Notes under the pieces: generated by a model
What the model was told of the DNA's origin: nothing
The model's input: only the letters and a program-made list of their open reading frames with translations
Database searches by the model: none
DNA from: Cercis canadensis
Lineage: Eukaryota; Streptophyta; Magnoliopsida; Fabales; Fabaceae
Length of the DNA: 64,000 bases
Reading direction: 5' to 3'
Assembly (NCBI GenBank): GCA_003255065.1
Contig: QAOA01007503.1
Location: 311,728 to 375,727, forward strand
Shown: one piece after another, positions 10,932 through 24,009 of the stretch
How the letters are laid out: every line of letters begins with the position of its first letter
Numbering within the stretch: the first letter of the stretch is position 1
Position numbers and translations under genes: made by a program

Positions 10932-13900
10932 TCAAGTCTTGCGACTTTTGACCACCTCTCCTATGTTGGGGTAGCGATGAGCCCATCGAGAGTAACCTGC
11001 ATGACATTGAGAATTACAAAAGATACAAACTAGTTCACAAAGCCTATAGTGCTCTAATTTACAGCAAGCATATATTATGAGAATGGAAAAGCCAACCCTC
11101 AATTATATCCATCTTTTTTTCTAATTTGGTTTTCTTCTTTTGGTAGGTTGGGGGGTGAAGGCAGATTTATAAGGTGCTCTATATAATTAGGTCCATCCAA
11201 TAACTATAAAAGTGGATATAAGCACCTGTACTGACAATCTCAAGAAGATCCATATCGGCATTAGTGTCCTGCAATAAATCATAACAAAAAACTAACTAAT
11301 TATGAAATCAAAATACAGATATAATTAACCACCGCAATATTTAAAGCTAACACATTATGGCGGATATATCAATTTTCTTGTCGAGAGGACTTAAAAGTAT
11401 GAAGACCCAATTTGGTTTTGAAAGTCATATAGTAAAGTTCCAGAAGAAGTAATGTTGGAATTAGAGAAGAAAGGAAGTCCTTAATAAGTGTATTAATTTA
11501 AATAAAAACATATGCTGAGTTGCAGCAAATATTGTTAGAACCACTGTGGGAGTAAGGGAGAATTTACAACAATGACACATTAGAGTATTTAGATCCTTTT
11601 CTCTTTGCATTGATGATAGACCGAGAATGACAAGGAAGAATGTAGTTTGAAGAGGATATAGGTGCAGAAGGATGTATACAACATAGCCGTGGAGAGATGA
11701 ATTGTCATATTTCCAGCTAATTTTGACCTATGAATCTATGGATTTATATAATCTATCCCAAAATTATAAGATTAAGGCTTGTGGTCCCCTCCCCAGGTCC
11801 AAACACAAGGTAGGCGGTGATTAATAAAGCACCACAAGCTTCGTATAAGTTTAATCAATTTTTTTATTTATTAACAGAAGGTAATTTGCAGTTCACCTGT
11901 GCATATGAAGCCAGACTTCTTGCAATTAGCAGATAAAGATTGCTGAGAGTACTATGGTCAAAATTGGGAAGATTTAAGAGAGCCTCTTCTGATGTAAAAT
12001 CAAATATCAGCGCACAAATGCTTGAAGCCATCATCATGCTTGATGTGTCACCAGTATTTTCTGCAGAACATATTTCGGTAACTACAGTTAAAACAAATAT
12101 TTTGATTCATTCAACTGAAGGAAAAACTAAACATAAGTAGTGAGATTGAAGATCTCTAGAAGAATTAGATCCAGAGGACAAGGACAAGTAGCCCCCTCTA
12201 TAAAATTTATGACATGGTTGTGTTTTGAAGTAAGCCCACCTACTTTTCATATTTCAACTTTGAAAATCATAGTTTCTTCAGGGGTGCATAGATTGGACTA
12301 GGCCCAACCACATGACAAACACAAGACCAAGCAATCCCTACTATTAACAGAAAATCCCAAGATGAGGAACTGGCCATTCCGCATCACAATTAGTTTCCCT
12401 TTGTAAATATCAATTCACAACCCCTGCTGGGAAGAAATCTCACACACACTGCCCAATCCCCTTTTCCACAGAAAAATTACTCAAACAAAAGGAATGAATC
12501 TGAATAACAAAAATGATTTCAATTACTATCCCGTTGGAAAGTCACACTTCACTTGCATTATCATAGCATTAAGTGGCGCAATGAAAATATTTGGTTTAAA
12601 GGCTGTTACTGAGAATGTACCTGACCAATACACCAATGCTTTCAAAAGATCAACAAAAGCAAATTCGTCCAGCATCAGATGCACTTTGTCTTTCTACAGT
12701 CAAAAAGGTGTAACATTAATATTTTGCATCACCAGTATAATATCTTAAGTCTGGTTATTATGGGGAGAATGCCACCTTCAGCAGAAGATTCAATGTTGTA
12801 TCACATGCCAGAAAGATGCATCCCTTATCCTCAACCATATAACCATTTGACCCAATTAGTTTACTGAGGCAATCTAGAACCTGCAAATAGACCCAATACA
12901 TTTACAAATTACACAAATTTGTTAGTAAAGTCATTGCATGATGCTGTGGCAACACATGTAAACATCAAGTTGTGTTATTATATAAAGACAAATATGCAAA
13001 ACACCCCCTAAATTTTGGAGCTGTTACAAGTAACCACCTAGAAATCTAAAAACTATCAATTAAAACCCTAAAATTAAGAAATGCTCCAACCAATCCTTCC
13101 ATTAAGTGGCTATGTGGCACATGTCAATGGAGTGACCTAATTTCACTAATGTGTCACTAAATGATTGGCATGTGACTAAAAGATTCTGTCAGTGATTGAT
13201 CAGTGCATGGATGGATTGAATGATTAAAATATTTCTCTATGTTCAGGGGTTTAATTGGTGAAATTGAGAATTCAAAGTAGTTAGTTGCAATTACCCAGCC
13301 CATAGGTGAAGAAGCAGTATACTTGCTTTTTTTGCTAAAGATAAATAGAACATAAGAAAAAATCAAGCAATCATTTTGCATGAAAGCAATTAGATTATTC
13401 CACTTAAATTTGTAGGTCTATCTTCATAGAGCTTTTAAACCATAAATGAAAAACAAAATCAAAAAGAGCAAAAGGTATAGAATCCAGAGTATCACTTACA
13501 GCCTTAAGTCCTCCACAAGAAGCCAGAGCTTTACATCCTTCAATCTTCATTGTAATTTGACATAGCATTGGAAGCAAAAAGCACACCGAGAAGAAAGGGC
13601 TGCAACATAGAACCATTTAAGAAAAAGCCACTCACACTTTGAATTTCACACGCCCTTGTGTCTTTCTAATGACATTCCCACTTGACAATGAGCAGTAAAA
13701 AGATAACCAGATAAAAAGTCAATCAGGACTACCTTTGTTCATGTTCACCTTCAACAGAAAGCATATATCCTAGAAGTTCCCAGACCTTCTCCTTACATGC
13801 AAGGGGTGCTTCTGCAAGATAGCTGTTACAAACACATGGAAGAAGTTCACAATCTTTCCTCATTAATCCAAACTTCAAAAAGTAGCCAAAAAAGACTCAA

Positions 13901-16174
13901 ACCAGGATCCAACCGAGATATTATTATATCCTCCCTATAAAAATACCATAAAGAAAAAGTTATGCACAAAGTATCTCTCGTTCAGAGGGATGAATAACCA
14001 ACAAAGAATCCAACAAGGATTGAGATTTCTCCAACTATTATCTCCAATTAGCCTTCAGTAAACATTAGACATTTTAACCTAAGGACTTATCAACGTGCGA
14101 CAAATTATAACAGTCTAGCATATATAAAACCACTTTAAAACATTAAATCCAGCCTTAATGAATATAATGAAAATGTCTTCCATGCATGGTTAGAATTCAA
14201 ATCATTCAAGTAAAAATTATTGCCAAAATCCCAATACATCACCAATGATTCTTCTAATACAATAGAAAGACTTTGAGTATAATGTAAAAGACGCATGAAA
14301 CCATACCTCCCAATAATACGCACTGAAGCAAGCAAATCATCCCCTTTCTTTTGCCTGTGTTCCTGTGCAATTACACATGTTCACTTAGATGCAGCAGATT
14401 AAATGTTGAATTGCAATTAAACAATTACTACTCATCACCATTACCTTTGCATCTTCTAAATACTCTAGAACAACACCAATTGTCTCATTAAGCTGGCAAA
14501 TCACCTTAGTCAATGTGCCTTCATCAATAAGGCTCCCTAAAACAACACCAAAAAACATGATTGATTTACAACCGGAGAGAACTTTAACAGTCCAAAATTA
14601 TCTTAAGCCATTGAAATGGTGCTGCATGAGAAGCTCCGTGCAGGATGAAAAAAAATCCCAACACAAAGTAACACAGAATTCAATACTATTACTATTCTTC
14701 CTAGGTATGGAAAAACAGAATTGAAATACCAAATAAATTGCATTTCTTATATACCATCATTTCCATCAATACTTGATATTATTTTTATTATCTTCTCAAC
14801 CAACGAGTATGCAACAGCAACATTTTGCTGCTTCAAGGAAATTGCCTCAGCTGTATTTGAAGTATCCTTAGGTGCTTCATATTTTAAATAGCCCAATTCA
14901 TTCAGAAGAACAGCAATTTCAACCCTCGACTGCTCCAAGACAAGCAATAGGCACCTAAAAGAAATAGAAGAGATTAGCAAAAGAAATAATGGCCCATCAT
15001 CACAGATGGCCTAAAATTCAACCTTTAGAAAGTACAGCTTACATGTCAGCAGGAGGGGGATCTCTTGCATCATCTGTGATTATTTGGCTAATCAACCAGC
15101 CCTCTCCATATATGGAAACCATAGACTCAGCCAACATGAGAGCCTGAAGTCTTTCAGCAGGAACTGCATATGAAATACACATAATAATCAATTAATCTTT
15201 TTTCCTTTTTTTTTCAGGTTTCCCTGGTTTCATTTGAATCCCAAAAGATAGATTAAAATAAGTAAGTTTGTTTTCTCTCAAAAAGTTCAAGTTGTTCAGT
15301 TTCAACATCCTCTAGCATTGGTATATGTGTATTTGCATTAGAGTGTAGAAGGAGTGCCTTGCCAACTGCAACCTTACACCCAAACAAACCACCTTCCTGA
15401 ACCCAATTTTCAAGATTTAAGAAGAGGATTAGTCCAGACCATGAAATGTGTGATAGATGTCATAGTTGGAGAAGAATATGATAACACTTATTGTTAGAGA
15501 TCTCTCAACAATGCTTCCTATGTTTGTACTAGAGAATGTAGATCAGCTTGCATGCGTCATTTCTTATGGCTACTTCCCTTACTGACCTCCTAACAGCTAT
15601 TTTTTGATATTAGAATTTAGAACCACTTTTAAAAGTAATCAAATGATTCTCTTTTCCTGAACCAAGTAAGTCCAAGGTTAAAATTGTATCATAAGTTTCC
15701 TCAATTGCTCTTTTACTATATATGATGATTTATGGAACCGCATCACTCCATCCTGCATAACCTGTAGGTTGCACTCTATCTTTTCTCCCCTTTTCTTCAT
15801 TATTTATATCTACACCACCTCATCTAAATCCATCAAAAATTTCCGTTTAAGTTCATTTATGGAATACCAATATTTATTCTAATGATATCAGCCACCTTTC
15901 TCCTAACTCTAGTTTGTGATTCAACTGCCACATTCTTTTTAAAAAAAAAAAAAAAAANAAAAAAAAAAAAAAAAGCTTTAAAATGTTTCACTTTAAGTCT
16001 TATTTACCACTACCCAGACCTTATCTTTTCTTTGTTACAAAAGACGCAATATCTACCACAATATAACAGGACAAAGCTTGCAGAGACCTTTCCATATGCA
16101 AGACCACAGGACAGTATACACCTTTCTCAGCTGAGAGACACTCGTATAACTGAAAGATCCTAATGACAGAGCAC

Positions 16175-16205
<31 letters not shown>

Positions 16206-19143
16206 CAGAGGGTAAAAGGTAAAATAGAATGGTACATAATATTAAGGAAAGTTACTCAGCTTACCAACACGATTCTGCAAAATGGCCACAATACCAATGC
16301 GCATGTTATGTGACCAACTATCATTAGGAAGTAAATGCAGGGCATTTATAAGTGGTGCCTGAAAATGCCAATAAGTTGTAGTTAATCCTGAGGTAAACAA
16401 ATCACGTGCATAATTGCATCTAACACAAAAGTAGAAATAACAAAGGTTCAAAAGTCAAAACATTAAACCTATTAAGGTCATAAGAGAACCCAAACAAATC
16501 AATAGATGTAACCTAATGTGTTTTCCAGGCTGCAGTACAAAAATGTCGATCTCAAAGGGAATATGAACCATCAAATAGAATAGGAACCATTGATATGAAG
16601 TATTTCTACGATTGATGCATAATATATTAACAACCACATGTCCTTAACCTCTACTGCAAAAGAGATGGCTCAAATAGGCAGGACATCAATTATTCTAATT
16701 TCATATCACAACAGCAACTGGGTAAATATAAGCTTGCAGACATCAACCCAAAATATTCCGAGTTTAGTGGCTTAGTTGATTTTAAAGAACTTTTCTTGAT
16801 CAAACAAAAATAATATAAAATTATTATTACAGCACAGCAATTATATCTGAAACAAACAGAATAAGACAAGGTTACTTACTGAGTCTTTTGAAGAAAGAAT
16901 GGTACTAAGCAGGTGGAGAGCTTCAAATTTCAAGGAATTGTGCAAGACCGCAAACTGCCTTGCTATTGCTGACACCTGTATAGAGACATGTCAAAAATAT
17001 TGTTTTACCACAATTTAAGAGTAAGAGTAAGACAGATAATTTAAGTTTATTTATCATCCAGCACAATAAATTAACACTAAAATAAACAAATATTTAAAAT
17101 GATACTCACAATAACTGAGAGCTCAGGTAAAAAACCATTGTTAATAATGTCCAAAGACATCCTACCCAGAATCAATTGCATAAGTTTCATTGAGATCTCC
17201 ATAATATGAGAACCTGCACAATGTTTGACTCTTCTAAGATCTAAAGTAAAATTCAGACAAAAATGTATGAACAAAATTCTTAAAATCTGATGTTTCTAGG
17301 TGTGTATGCTACAGGAGGATAGCCACTAAAAAAAATGGAAGTACTAAACTTAATGAATGATATAGAAGTAATCCAGATTCACTAAACATTAGTTTTGTTA
17401 TGTCTCTTTTGTGCATTATGAAGCAAGCATGCCATGCAGCAGACAATTAGAAAGATTTACCATCTTGTACAGAAGATATTTGAGAAGCCAGTATTTTGAT
17501 GCCTCCCGATCCATAAAATTTCAAAATTCCACTTTCGGATGCTGTCGATACCAAGTATAAAAACTCATAGCACTCTTCAAGAACAGATAGGCCTGATCTA
17601 AATCAGACATTTAATATCACAAATCAAAATAGCTTCCTCACAACAAAGTGAAAGTAAAGACTGGAATATAGGGCTAAAGTTTAAATTACAGTGTAAGGTG
17701 AGAGCTGTTGGGTCTTCACGTGAGACATATCACTAAGCTAAGAAAGAGCACATAACTAATAAATGAAAAGTTACTCTATTCTCATTATTTTTTGATGTAA
17801 CACCTCTTGATAAAAAAAAAATGAAAAGACTCGGTGAAACAAGGTTATTTTCACAATAAACAAGTAATTCATCCCATCATTCTAAACTGGTCCAACAAAT
17901 GCAAAGTCTAGCAATATACCCTGGTTACAACATAAGAAAGACCAGAATCTAAGTCAACTTAAAGAAAAACGAAAATATATAGCTAGAGACTAAAGATTAG
18001 TTTTGGAATGAAAAGTAATATGACCTTTTCCTTTTTATTCATTTGTCCTCTAAAAATACACCCCTCCCCCCACGCAAAAAAAAAAAAAAAATTCACAAGA
18101 ATCAAGTGAATAAGTTCCTTTAGTTTCTGAAAAGCAAGTTATTGCAGTGATTATTGGATCCAGGAACCCAACATCTATATTCAGAGTTTAAAGAGAGGAG
18201 GGGGGAGAATCTACAAGTACAACTACTGTGTTATAAACCTCACAACTCTACCCCCATTTCCAACGTGCTTACTCTATTAAACTATTTCTTCATTACAAGA
18301 ATGTATACACTTTGTTGGACTGTTCATTTAAGTTTAACAAAAATGCATTCCTTAATCCAATACATGGGTACTCAAAGCTAATCTAACAAGCACGGATTAT
18401 CTGGAGTCAGAAAAACAAATTGGATACCAATTTCTAAATGAGAAAAAACAAACAAATTACACACGCCACTATTATTTATATCATACATTCAACCTTATGA
18501 GTACTGTAAATTTATTTGATAACTAGCAGATATCTTTAAAAGAAAAGCGTCAAAATAATATGAAAGAACTAAGAATGAAAAACTTACCCCGTGGACATTA
18601 TTTCTAATATGAGTGGGATCTTCACAATCATGTCTTCCAAGGAAGCGATCTCTGGAACACGACAAAATGCAGCAAGAACTGTAACTGATAGCTGCAAATA
18701 TGCATCACGATTATTGTCCCCGCCACTACTAATAGTTCCTCTTCCCATACCTATTTCATGTTAGGGAAAAAATATTAAATAGGAGAACTGAAATTCATTG
18801 AGGAAAGAAATTTTGGAATAATTCGGGAAGAGATGTTCTCTGGATAATCAAGCACGAGTTCAAGGAGGAAGAGGTACCAGTCCTAAGCAGTCGATCGAGA
18901 AAGCAAGGTCCAACGGTGTCGTAAACCCTACGTAGTGACGAGTAATCATCGCCTTTGCAGAACTTGGTGACTAGAAGAAGTCCAGCTAAACGCTGTTCGT
19001 CTCGCTCTCCCTTGAGGAGCTTCAAGCAGTCTTCAAGACTTGAACTCTGTTCTTGCTGGGTTCCCTGCATGAAGAAAGCAGATTACAGAAATAAATAGAA
19101 GATATAAAATTGGAGATAGGGAGAGAAGAAGATTGTTCACCAT
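10932..19143 (-). CDS. Neurochondrin-family protein
   Basis: Neurochondrin proteins are all-helical, armadillo-like cytosolic proteins; the plant role is not settled. Exons from the start are 19143-19141, 19064-18878, 18750-18588, 17597-17461, 17213-17110, 16975-16880, 16358-16265, 15163-15043, 14954-14755, 14536-14445, 14362-14307, 13822-13733, 13599-13500, 12880-12776, 12693-12621, 12060-11897, 11268-11226 and 10996-10932. They total 1893 nt, or 630 residues, with consistent phases. Diagnostic blocks are CLKLLKGERDEQRLAGLLLV, VTKFCKGDDYSSLRRVYD, AAFCRVPEIAS, LILEIMSTG, GWLISQIITDD and the C-terminus GYSRWAHRYPN...VKSRKT. The first exon would carry only the ATG; an in-frame ATG at 19070 could serve instead if that intron is retained. 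Introns 7 and 8 hold a GA microsatellite and an A run with an N. The family call is firm; the exact start is less so. Confidence 0.93.
16181..16205. repeat. (GA)n microsatellite in a neurochondrin intron
   Basis: About twelve GA units lie just upstream, in gene orientation, of nothing coding; the tract is inside the intron between the exons ending at 16265 and starting at 15163. It is probably length-variable. Confidence 0.9.
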
Positions 19144-19414
19144 TGAAGCTTTAACTGTGGCGTTCGAAGGCGGTTGAGACTGGAGAATATCGGAGACTTC
19201 GCAGAGCTATCTCCTCGCTATCAGTATCAGAGCTTCTCGAAAATCCTATTCCGTGAACAATGAACAGAACACTCGGCGTGTACAAGAAATAGGTGGGAGT
19301 TCAACCGCCAAGTTAGCATTTTAGAATTCTCAAACGTCGTCGTCTCTTCAACATAAGTGATAAGTGATAATATGCCATGTCATCTAGAAATTAAATCTAA
19401 AACGTCGTCGTTTC
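19144..19414. other. Neurochondrin leader and promoter region
   Basis: Sequence upstream of the minus-strand start codon. It is somewhat GC-richer than the flanks and contains two copies of AACGTCGTCGT about 70 bp apart (near 19331 and 19401). No clear TATA box was found. It should hold the 5' untranslated region and core promoter. Confidence 0.45.
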
Positions 19415-20100
19415 CTGGCATTATTTAATGTTCTTGTGTGTACTGGGTCTATGGACTTGTATTACAAGCATTATGACACAATGAGACTTATAAGTTAATG
19501 TAAATTGTATCTGTTGTAATTACCCCCAAATAAATAATGTAAATTGCTAGTAAAGATGCTAAAAAGAGACAATTATTATTAAGTTATATAAATGAAAAAG
19601 AATTATAGGTAGATGATTTAAAAACAAAAAAATTCAAGATGTACAATATCAATATTATGATAAAACAGAAGTATGAAAACATGTATAGCATTCAAGTTAA
19701 ATTCCAAAAAACAATGACTAGTCATGAGATGTTGTCTTTTTTTTTATTTATATTCAGGGTATTTTTACACTTTTTAAATATGAGACTAATTTATATTTAA
19801 GACTGAAATAATAATTAATAAATTTCTCTCAATAAATATGACTCCAAAAACACTGAGATATTGTCTAACTACTAGTGAAAGTCAATCAACTAAAAATGAT
19901 GAAGTTCTTACTAATTAAGGCTTTGTTTAATAAACTCTAGATGAATAAAGTTTCCCGTAGAGAACTCTTCGAAAACGTGCATACGTGCATAGATAATGAG
20001 TTAATGAACAACTTCTATCTTCAAAAATCACAACGGACTCCCCTGCCCCCTACTTATCATCTTGATTCGATAATGACTTAATTGAACCGTCGGTGCATAA
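19415..20100. repeat. Diverged partial copy of TRS120 intron sequence
   Basis: Two blocks match two different introns of the TRS120 gene about 30-36 kb away, on the same strand. 19415-19570 resembles 48470-48605 (shared TTACAAGCATTATGACACAA, then GTAAATTGCTA). 19640-20100 resembles 55693-56020 (shared CTCTAGATGAATAAAGTTTC, AACAACTTCTATCTTC and CTACTAGT). The TRS120 exons between these introns are absent. A segment of about 130 bp between GAGATGTTGTCT and GAGATATTGTCT near 19730-19860 is extra relative to the TRS120 intron. It looks like a decayed, internally deleted duplicate. Confidence 0.75.
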
Positions 20101-20252
20101 TACACCAAATTCACCAATATAGTTATAAAAATTTAAATTGATATTAACACTTAATAACATGTTGTCACATTATTATTTTAATAATTTTTTATACATAATT
20201 AGATACCACCACCATTTATCAGTGATCAAAATTAAATTGTAATTAAGAGTTT

Positions 20253-20610
20253 CTAGGTTAATTGACCAACAAATACTGTTTTATAAATTATTTATGCAAA
20301 TGAAATTGTTTTAAAATTATTTATGCAAATAAAATTATTTTGATTAAAATTATTTCACAAAAAAAAAATGGTGCTATAACAAACAGAGGGACAAAAAAAT
20401 TTCTATCTCTCTTTTTTTCTTTTTCGGTCCTATTATTTGTCAAACAGTAGGATCTTAAGGGTCACTTTATTTGTCAAACAAGGAGACCAATTTTATCTTT
20501 TTAAAAATTATATTTTCATCAAAATAACTCCATTTACACAAACAGTTTCAAAACAACTATATTTATGTAAATAGTGTATAAAATAACATTTATTTAATCA
20601 ATTATCCGAG
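20253..20610. mobile_element. Hairpin MITE with arms of about 100 bp
   Basis: The left arm (20253-20355) and the reverse complement of the right arm (20505-20610) align through CTAGGTTAATTGA versus CTCGGATAATTGA, then through TATTTATGCAAAT-like and ATTATTTTGAT-like blocks. The middle has no coding sequence. It contains two copies of TTATTTGTCAAACA. No clear target duplication was found, so the superfamily is not assigned. Confidence 0.6.
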
Positions 20611-21101
20611 TTTTTATTACCCAGTTAGAAACCACTATTTGTTTACATTTTACAGCGAAGATTTGATGGTGTAATTGGCAGCACCACATATAAGCAAAAC
20701 CAAAAAATCTAATCCAGCAAAAAGAAAAAGGCAAAAAAATAAAAGCGCCACTTACTGAGATGCTTTAAAATACCTAAAGCTGAGACATGGTTTTAACACA
20801 AAAGGCGGTAGGACGCACATCCAACGGATTGTTCGGGCTTTCCCAGCTAACCTCAGCTATCCCACTTGCCTTACATGGCCACCACCATTCTCATTCTGAG
20901 CCCCCCCCATCCTCGTCTCTTTTCTCCTTCATAACATCTTCCATCTTCGCCTTTGGCCCCACCCCTACTCCCCCATTCCCCAAAACTCCGTCACCCACCA
21001 CTTCTCCTTCCTTCTATCCATCCAAAACACAAGAGGAGAGAGAAAAAGAAGCAGTTCGTTGCTTCTGGTTCAGTTCCAATTTCTGAAGAGGGAGCTCAAT
21101 A
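20611..21101 (+). promoter_or_regulatory. Promoter and pyrimidine-rich leader of the 21.1-kb gene
   Basis: CACATATAAGC near 20686 is a possible TATA element. From about 20880 the sequence becomes strongly C/T-rich, as in plant 5' leaders, up to the ATG at 21102. An upstream reading frame begins at an ATG at 20787 and ends at 21086, just before the main start. If transcribed, it could lower translation of the main frame. Confidence 0.4.
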
Positions 21102-21578
21102 ATGTATAACGAGTACCATTACCAGAAACAATCGTCTCTTAGGCACAAGTTGAAATCATCAATTTGTTGTTTCTCTGGCACCATCCACGCTCATCATGAG
21201 CCATTAGAGAACGGGGAATATTACTACGATAAGCTACAGCCAGCGCCAACCAAGACACCCAGAACACCCAGGACACCATCCATTTGGCACAAGAAATCGG
21301 GCCAAGAATCCCCCGAATCGAACCGAGGTAGAAGCCGTGGCCTCAGGTCCAGGATGGGCCGCAAGCATCGCCAATCCCAATCGGCTGACTTCAGCTATGA
21401 CCCATCTAGTTACGCTCTCAATTTCGAGGACGATACCCGCACAGATGATGAGGAATTCCCCTTCAGAGATTTTGCTTCCAGGTTGCCGGCCTCGCCTTCG
21501 CGTCTCTCTCCGTCCCCATCCTCCGTCAACTATACAGAGGACCCACCCGTCAGAGTTCCCATTGTTGCCTATAGCTAA
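21102..21578 (+). CDS. Small plant-specific protein with YDPxSYALNF motif
   Basis: An intronless frame of 158 residues. The N-terminal part is basic and Ser/Thr/Pro-rich (repeated TPRTP, then RGRSRGLRSRMGRKHR). The centre carries DFSYDPSSYALNFEDD, and a C-terminal block has FPFRDFASRLP followed by Ser/Pro repeats and VPIVAYS. The YDPxSYALNF-then-F(S/A)SRLP arrangement matches a family of short, uncharacterised plant proteins that I recognise by motif but cannot name functionally. There is no signal peptide or membrane segment. A second family member lies 3 kb downstream on the same strand. The start is the first ATG after the C/T-rich leader. The reading frame is well supported; the function is unknown. 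Confidence 0.78.
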   Translation: MYNEYHYQKQSSLRHKLKSSICCFSGTIHAHHEPLENGEYYYDKLQPAPTKTPRTPRTPSIWHKKSGQESPESNRGRSRGLRSRMGRKHRQSQSADFSYDPSSYALNFEDDTRTDDEEFPFRDFASRLPASPSRLSPSPSSVNYTEDPPVRVPIVAYS

Positions 21579-22684
21579 AATAAGGATTGAACAATGGCTT
21601 TATAAATTTAAACGTCCCTTCTGTGATCTCTCCTCCTCCTCTTTCTCCCAATTATCTTTTTCTGAATGTATGGAGAAAAGTTATTCCAGCTTTTGCAACC
21701 ACAATGTCAAATATCTTACGAGCTCGGTTTACAATCTGCTTGCCATTTGGCTCTGATCTAAGGGGTTTCAATTCAATCCCAAGACTCTTTATCCCAAAAC
21801 GGGGGTACTGCTAGATACCAATGATTTTCTTATTCTTTCTGCCTACCTGTCTTAGATTTTCAGAGCTTAACAGATGTTATGAGTCATTTTAATTTGAATT
21901 AATTGTATTAGACTTGAAGAATATTGGCCCATAATTCTTTTTCTTTTTTAAACATGTGTCTTTTGCTACCAGCAAGCATCAGAAATCCTCTACTCTCGTA
22001 TCTTGTTTTGCCTTTTTAGGAAGTGATCATGGGAAATTGGATAAGAGCTTTGTTAATTCTGGACATAAGCTTATATATGTTTGGAAACCTTGTAAATTTT
22101 GAAACCTATGAAACCTACATTCTAGGCTCGAACACGGGAACCCAAGGAATCCTCACAGGGATAAACTGGAGGTTAAGGTCATTATGGACTGGGCCCACTA
22201 TTCCGCTGTTTTCAATTCTTTCATCTTCATGGATGGGCTTACACGGACACTGAACACACACACACCCATCACTGAAGAAGAAGAAGAAGAAAAACAACAA
22301 CAACGGGAAAATGTAAGGGCCCGGTATTGTCTTTGTCTTTTTTCACCCAACTAGTCATTCAGTCAACACCTTCCAAACGACCAAGGGAAGGCAGTTCATA
22401 TGCCTCTCAACTTCTCCATGGTTGCCATTGGCAGCTGGCACAACTCTCTGTCTTCACTACGAAAGAAAACTAAACCAAAAAACTGAAATTTTTGAATGAA
22501 AAATTATATGTTGCTAAGTTGTCAAAACTCCTAACTAAAGATGATGTGAGATTATAAATACTATTAGATAAATAATAAATTCTTATTATTTTGTTTTATT
22601 CAAAAATCACTTTTAATTCCTATTAAAGTGTTTACAATACTTCTTGGCTAAATTACATTGCTTATTTTGAATGTGTGATATGGA

Positions 22685-22724
<40 letters not shown>

Positions 22725-24003
22725 CTCGGTTATTGTTTCCATTTTATGATGATTTATGATGAACCTCGACCCCAAGTCCCCAAATACGAGCTCATTATGC
22801 TTAGAATCTTAACTTGCAATCATTGCCCAAAATAAATGCAAGCCATAAAATCTCATCTTGTCCCCCTATTGAAGTAATCTTGCTAAGACAGACAATGACT
22901 TATTATTTCTTTAATGAGGGTGGTATTTATGACAATGCATTTTGAACATTTATTTAAATTATTAAAAATTGATTTTTTTTCAAATTAATGACTTATGATG
23001 GACTATGAAGACATATATCTGACAAAAGAAATGGAAAAAAGTTAATTGTATATGAAATAAATATGACAAAAAGTATAAAATTTTATTTCAATATGCATCT
23101 TCATATTTATTAGATTGTCAAAGAAAAACTATGGAGAAAATATACGATGTAAAAAATAAAATGCATACTTTAAATTTATTTTTATAATTTTAAAGATAAA
23201 TTGTATAAAACTCTCTATAATTTTGGTCCATATGCAGAATATTCCCTAAAATAAAAAAACATGCAAAGAACTCTCTTCGTATAATGTTTAGGGTTTTGAC
23301 TTTTAGACTTTAGTATTTTATTGTTTAGGGTTTTAATGTTTTAGTGTTTAGGATTGAGGCTTTGTGGGGTGAAGGTGTACATATAACTGTTGAAATAATT
23401 TGTGATTTTTCTCTCACGATTTTGATTGTTAAAAATATTTTTTGTGACTTACCCACCCACCCCGGGGGGAAAAAAAATAGAATACTAGCTAAGCACAAAG
23501 GATATGTTTGGCCCATAACTGTTGATTAATGGACGCCACATAAGCCCCAGCTTCTAAAATCTGTGGTAGGCCTGGCCGGCAAACGCAATCTTCAGGTTCC
23601 TAACATGCTAGAGACAACCTTACACTTACAAATAACTGACACACATGTTCACCACGGCGTCACAACAAGCAAAGAACAGTCCAATAAAAACTCGACATCG
23701 GACTAAAGACTGCCTTCCTAAATTCTTCATTACCACGTGGCGGAAAAGCATTGCTCCTATAGTTCCCGATAACACGATCCATGAGAGATTCTTGGGTAGA
23801 AATAGTCCCGATTACGAATTCACGGAGGACACGTATATGTATATATATGCAAGTGAATAAGAGTTCAGCTCGGAATCGGATTTGGAGTCCCTCTGTATAT
23901 ATAGTGCATATATAGCTTATATAAATATCACCCTCCTTCTCTGGTGCTAATAATAATCTTAACGGAGGCGGCAAGCACAAGCACCGCCATTGCTGAAATC
24001 TCA
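21579..24003. other. Intergenic region between the two YDPxSYALNF genes
   Basis: The first few hundred bases are probably the 3' untranslated region of the 21.1-kb gene. A GAAGAA/CAACAA tract lies near 22276-22302, and a long TA array at 22689-22719. Around 22920-23300 the sequence is very AT-rich. Direct repeats of TTTAGGGTTTT- and TTTAGTGTTTAG-like units lie near 23286-23350. A TATATAAATATCACC motif near 23915 could be a promoter element for the next gene. I saw no convincing gene. Confidence 0.5.
22689..22719. repeat. (TA)n microsatellite
   Basis: An uninterrupted run of about 15 AT units in intergenic sequence. It is likely length-variable and may cause sequencing errors. Confidence 0.95.
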
Positions 24004-24009
24004 CAGCTT

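Noticed and set aside
12881-13499. Neurochondrin intron 13 sequence resembling a dispersed repeat (AAACACCCCCTAAATTTTGG...)
   Set aside because: It resembles ends of plant repeats, but I found neither inverted partner nor flanking duplication, so no element was called.
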